From contig DBTQ01000018.1 in the NCBI GenBank assembly GCA_002307135.1, positions 1-33,534 on the forward strand: DNA of 33,534 bases, given 5' to 3'. How positions within the stretch are numbered: the stretch's first letter is position 1; each line of letters starts with the position of its first letter. The notes below the pieces were generated by a model, which was not told the origin of the DNA, ran no database searches, and worked only from the letters and a program-made list of their open reading frames with translations. Made by a program: the position numbers and the translations under genes. The DNA is from Bacteroidetes bacterium UBA1312. Lineage in GTDB: Bacteria; Bacteroidota; Bacteroidia; Chitinophagales; Chitinophagaceae. This document shows positions 33,181 to 33,534 of this stretch, in pieces.

Positions 33181-33435
33181 CTAATCAAATAAGATATTCT
33201 TCATTTTTGCAACAAAATGACGTTTCCAATATATAAACAACCACTTATATTCAATTTTTCTTAATCTCATTCTTTTACGAACAGGCAAACTCTTAAAGTA
33301 ATTTTTTCGCATCCTTCTCTTAACTATTTTCCATTCTTCATCATTAAAATCATCAAGTGTCCAATCAGATTTAAACATTCTTTCCTCTAATTCCTTTTCT
33401 TTTAATTTTCTTTTTCTATTAAATAAATTTAGCAT
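33181..33435 (-). CDS. Small basic protein of unknown function
   Basis: I do not recognise this 84-aa protein. It starts at ATG 33435 and is strongly basic, with a coiled-coil-like start RKRKLKEKELEERMF, then SDWTLDDFNDEEWKIVKRR and a Lys/Arg/aromatic-rich second half ending KNILFD. There is no signal peptide and no clear membrane helix. The charge suggests nucleic-acid or membrane surface contact, but that is speculation. The flanking DNA is AT-rich and next to the truncated VOC gene, so it may have arrived with that rearrangement. It could be a chance reading frame, although the composition looks protein-like. Confidence 0.4.
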   Translation of the reverse strand: MLNLFNRKRKLKEKELEERMFKSDWTLDDFNDEEWKIVKRRMRKNYFKSLPVRKRMRLRKIEYKWLFIYWKRHFVAKMKNILFD

Positions 33436-33534
33436 TGCTATACTTTTTCTTCTTGTAGAAAAAGAAAAAAAGAAAGTTTACTACTACTTTCCTACAAACG
33501 GATAGTCAGTATTTAATATATAATAAAATAATTT

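Noticed and set aside
32928..33236. Plus-strand open frame of 102 codons across the VOC gene
   Set aside because: Its first half is the antisense of the VOC homology; only the last 50 codons look protein-like, and these are noted under the truncation finding rather than called a gene.

Overview
The window looks like a chromosomal stretch from a member of the Bacteroidota, most likely Chitinophagales or a relative. The evidence is T9SS type A C-terminal sorting domains with Ig-like 'CHU_C-associated' repeats, PorT-like outer-membrane barrels, promoters of the Bacteroidota kind (TTG, about 20 bp, TAnnTTTG), absence of clear Shine-Dalgarno sequences, and frequent TTG/GTG starts in tightly packed operons. 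I saw no tRNA, rRNA, CRISPR array or transposase.

Layout. (1) 141-4700 (+): a surface and secretion block. It has an unknown exported protein and a small outer-membrane barrel, both AT-rich, then a small T9SS cargo carrying a YDAAGNR-like stretch and a 920-aa T9SS surface protein with three tandem Ig-like repeats. (2) 4788-5587 (-): a broken lipoprotein/outer-membrane barrel gene. (3) 5892-7982 (-): a Tat-exported HisC-like aminotransferase and a DinB protein fused to a cyclophilin-like DUF3830-type domain. (4) 8146-10848 (-): a GNAT acetyltransferase, a DUF1801 protein and an exported Ntn hydrolase with a four-helix membrane tail; all three are preceded by the same promoter-like box. (5) 11105-14837 (-): an AT-rich island resembling a defence island. 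It holds an MBL-fold hydrolase, a protein with a nucleoside-deoxyribosyltransferase/TIR-like N-terminus, and a soluble protein plus four-helix membrane protein pair resembling Kiwa (KwaB/KwaA). (6) 15046-16098 (-): a class C beta-lactamase-like serine hydrolase ending in a strong terminator, then a small array of degenerate 22-23 bp repeats.

(7) 16374-23942 (-): a long, tightly packed operon for a formate-dehydrogenase-like molybdoenzyme. In transcription order it encodes an unknown membrane protein, a P-loop NTPase, MobA, FdhD, DUF7009, DUF4262, the FdhF/YdeP-type catalytic subunit and an exported class 3 lipase-like protein. MobA and FdhD mature the cofactor; the membrane protein and NTPase are unassigned partners.

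(8) 24163-28909 (+): an envelope operon of LptF/LptG permease, PAP2 phosphatase and ArnT-like glycosyltransferase, followed by isoaspartyl peptidase. (9) 28944-32654: cyanophycinase (-) and cyanophycin synthetase (+), transcribed divergently. With the isoaspartyl peptidase they give a complete cycle for making and breaking down cyanophycin (arginine/aspartate polymer) as a nitrogen store. (10) 32655-33534: two strong hairpins, a 5'-truncated VOC/PhnB-like gene and a small basic protein of unknown function.

The best candidates for something new are the defence-like island, the uncharacterised membrane-protein/NTPase pair in the formate dehydrogenase operon, the shared promoter box of block 4 and the CGTCGATA repeat array.
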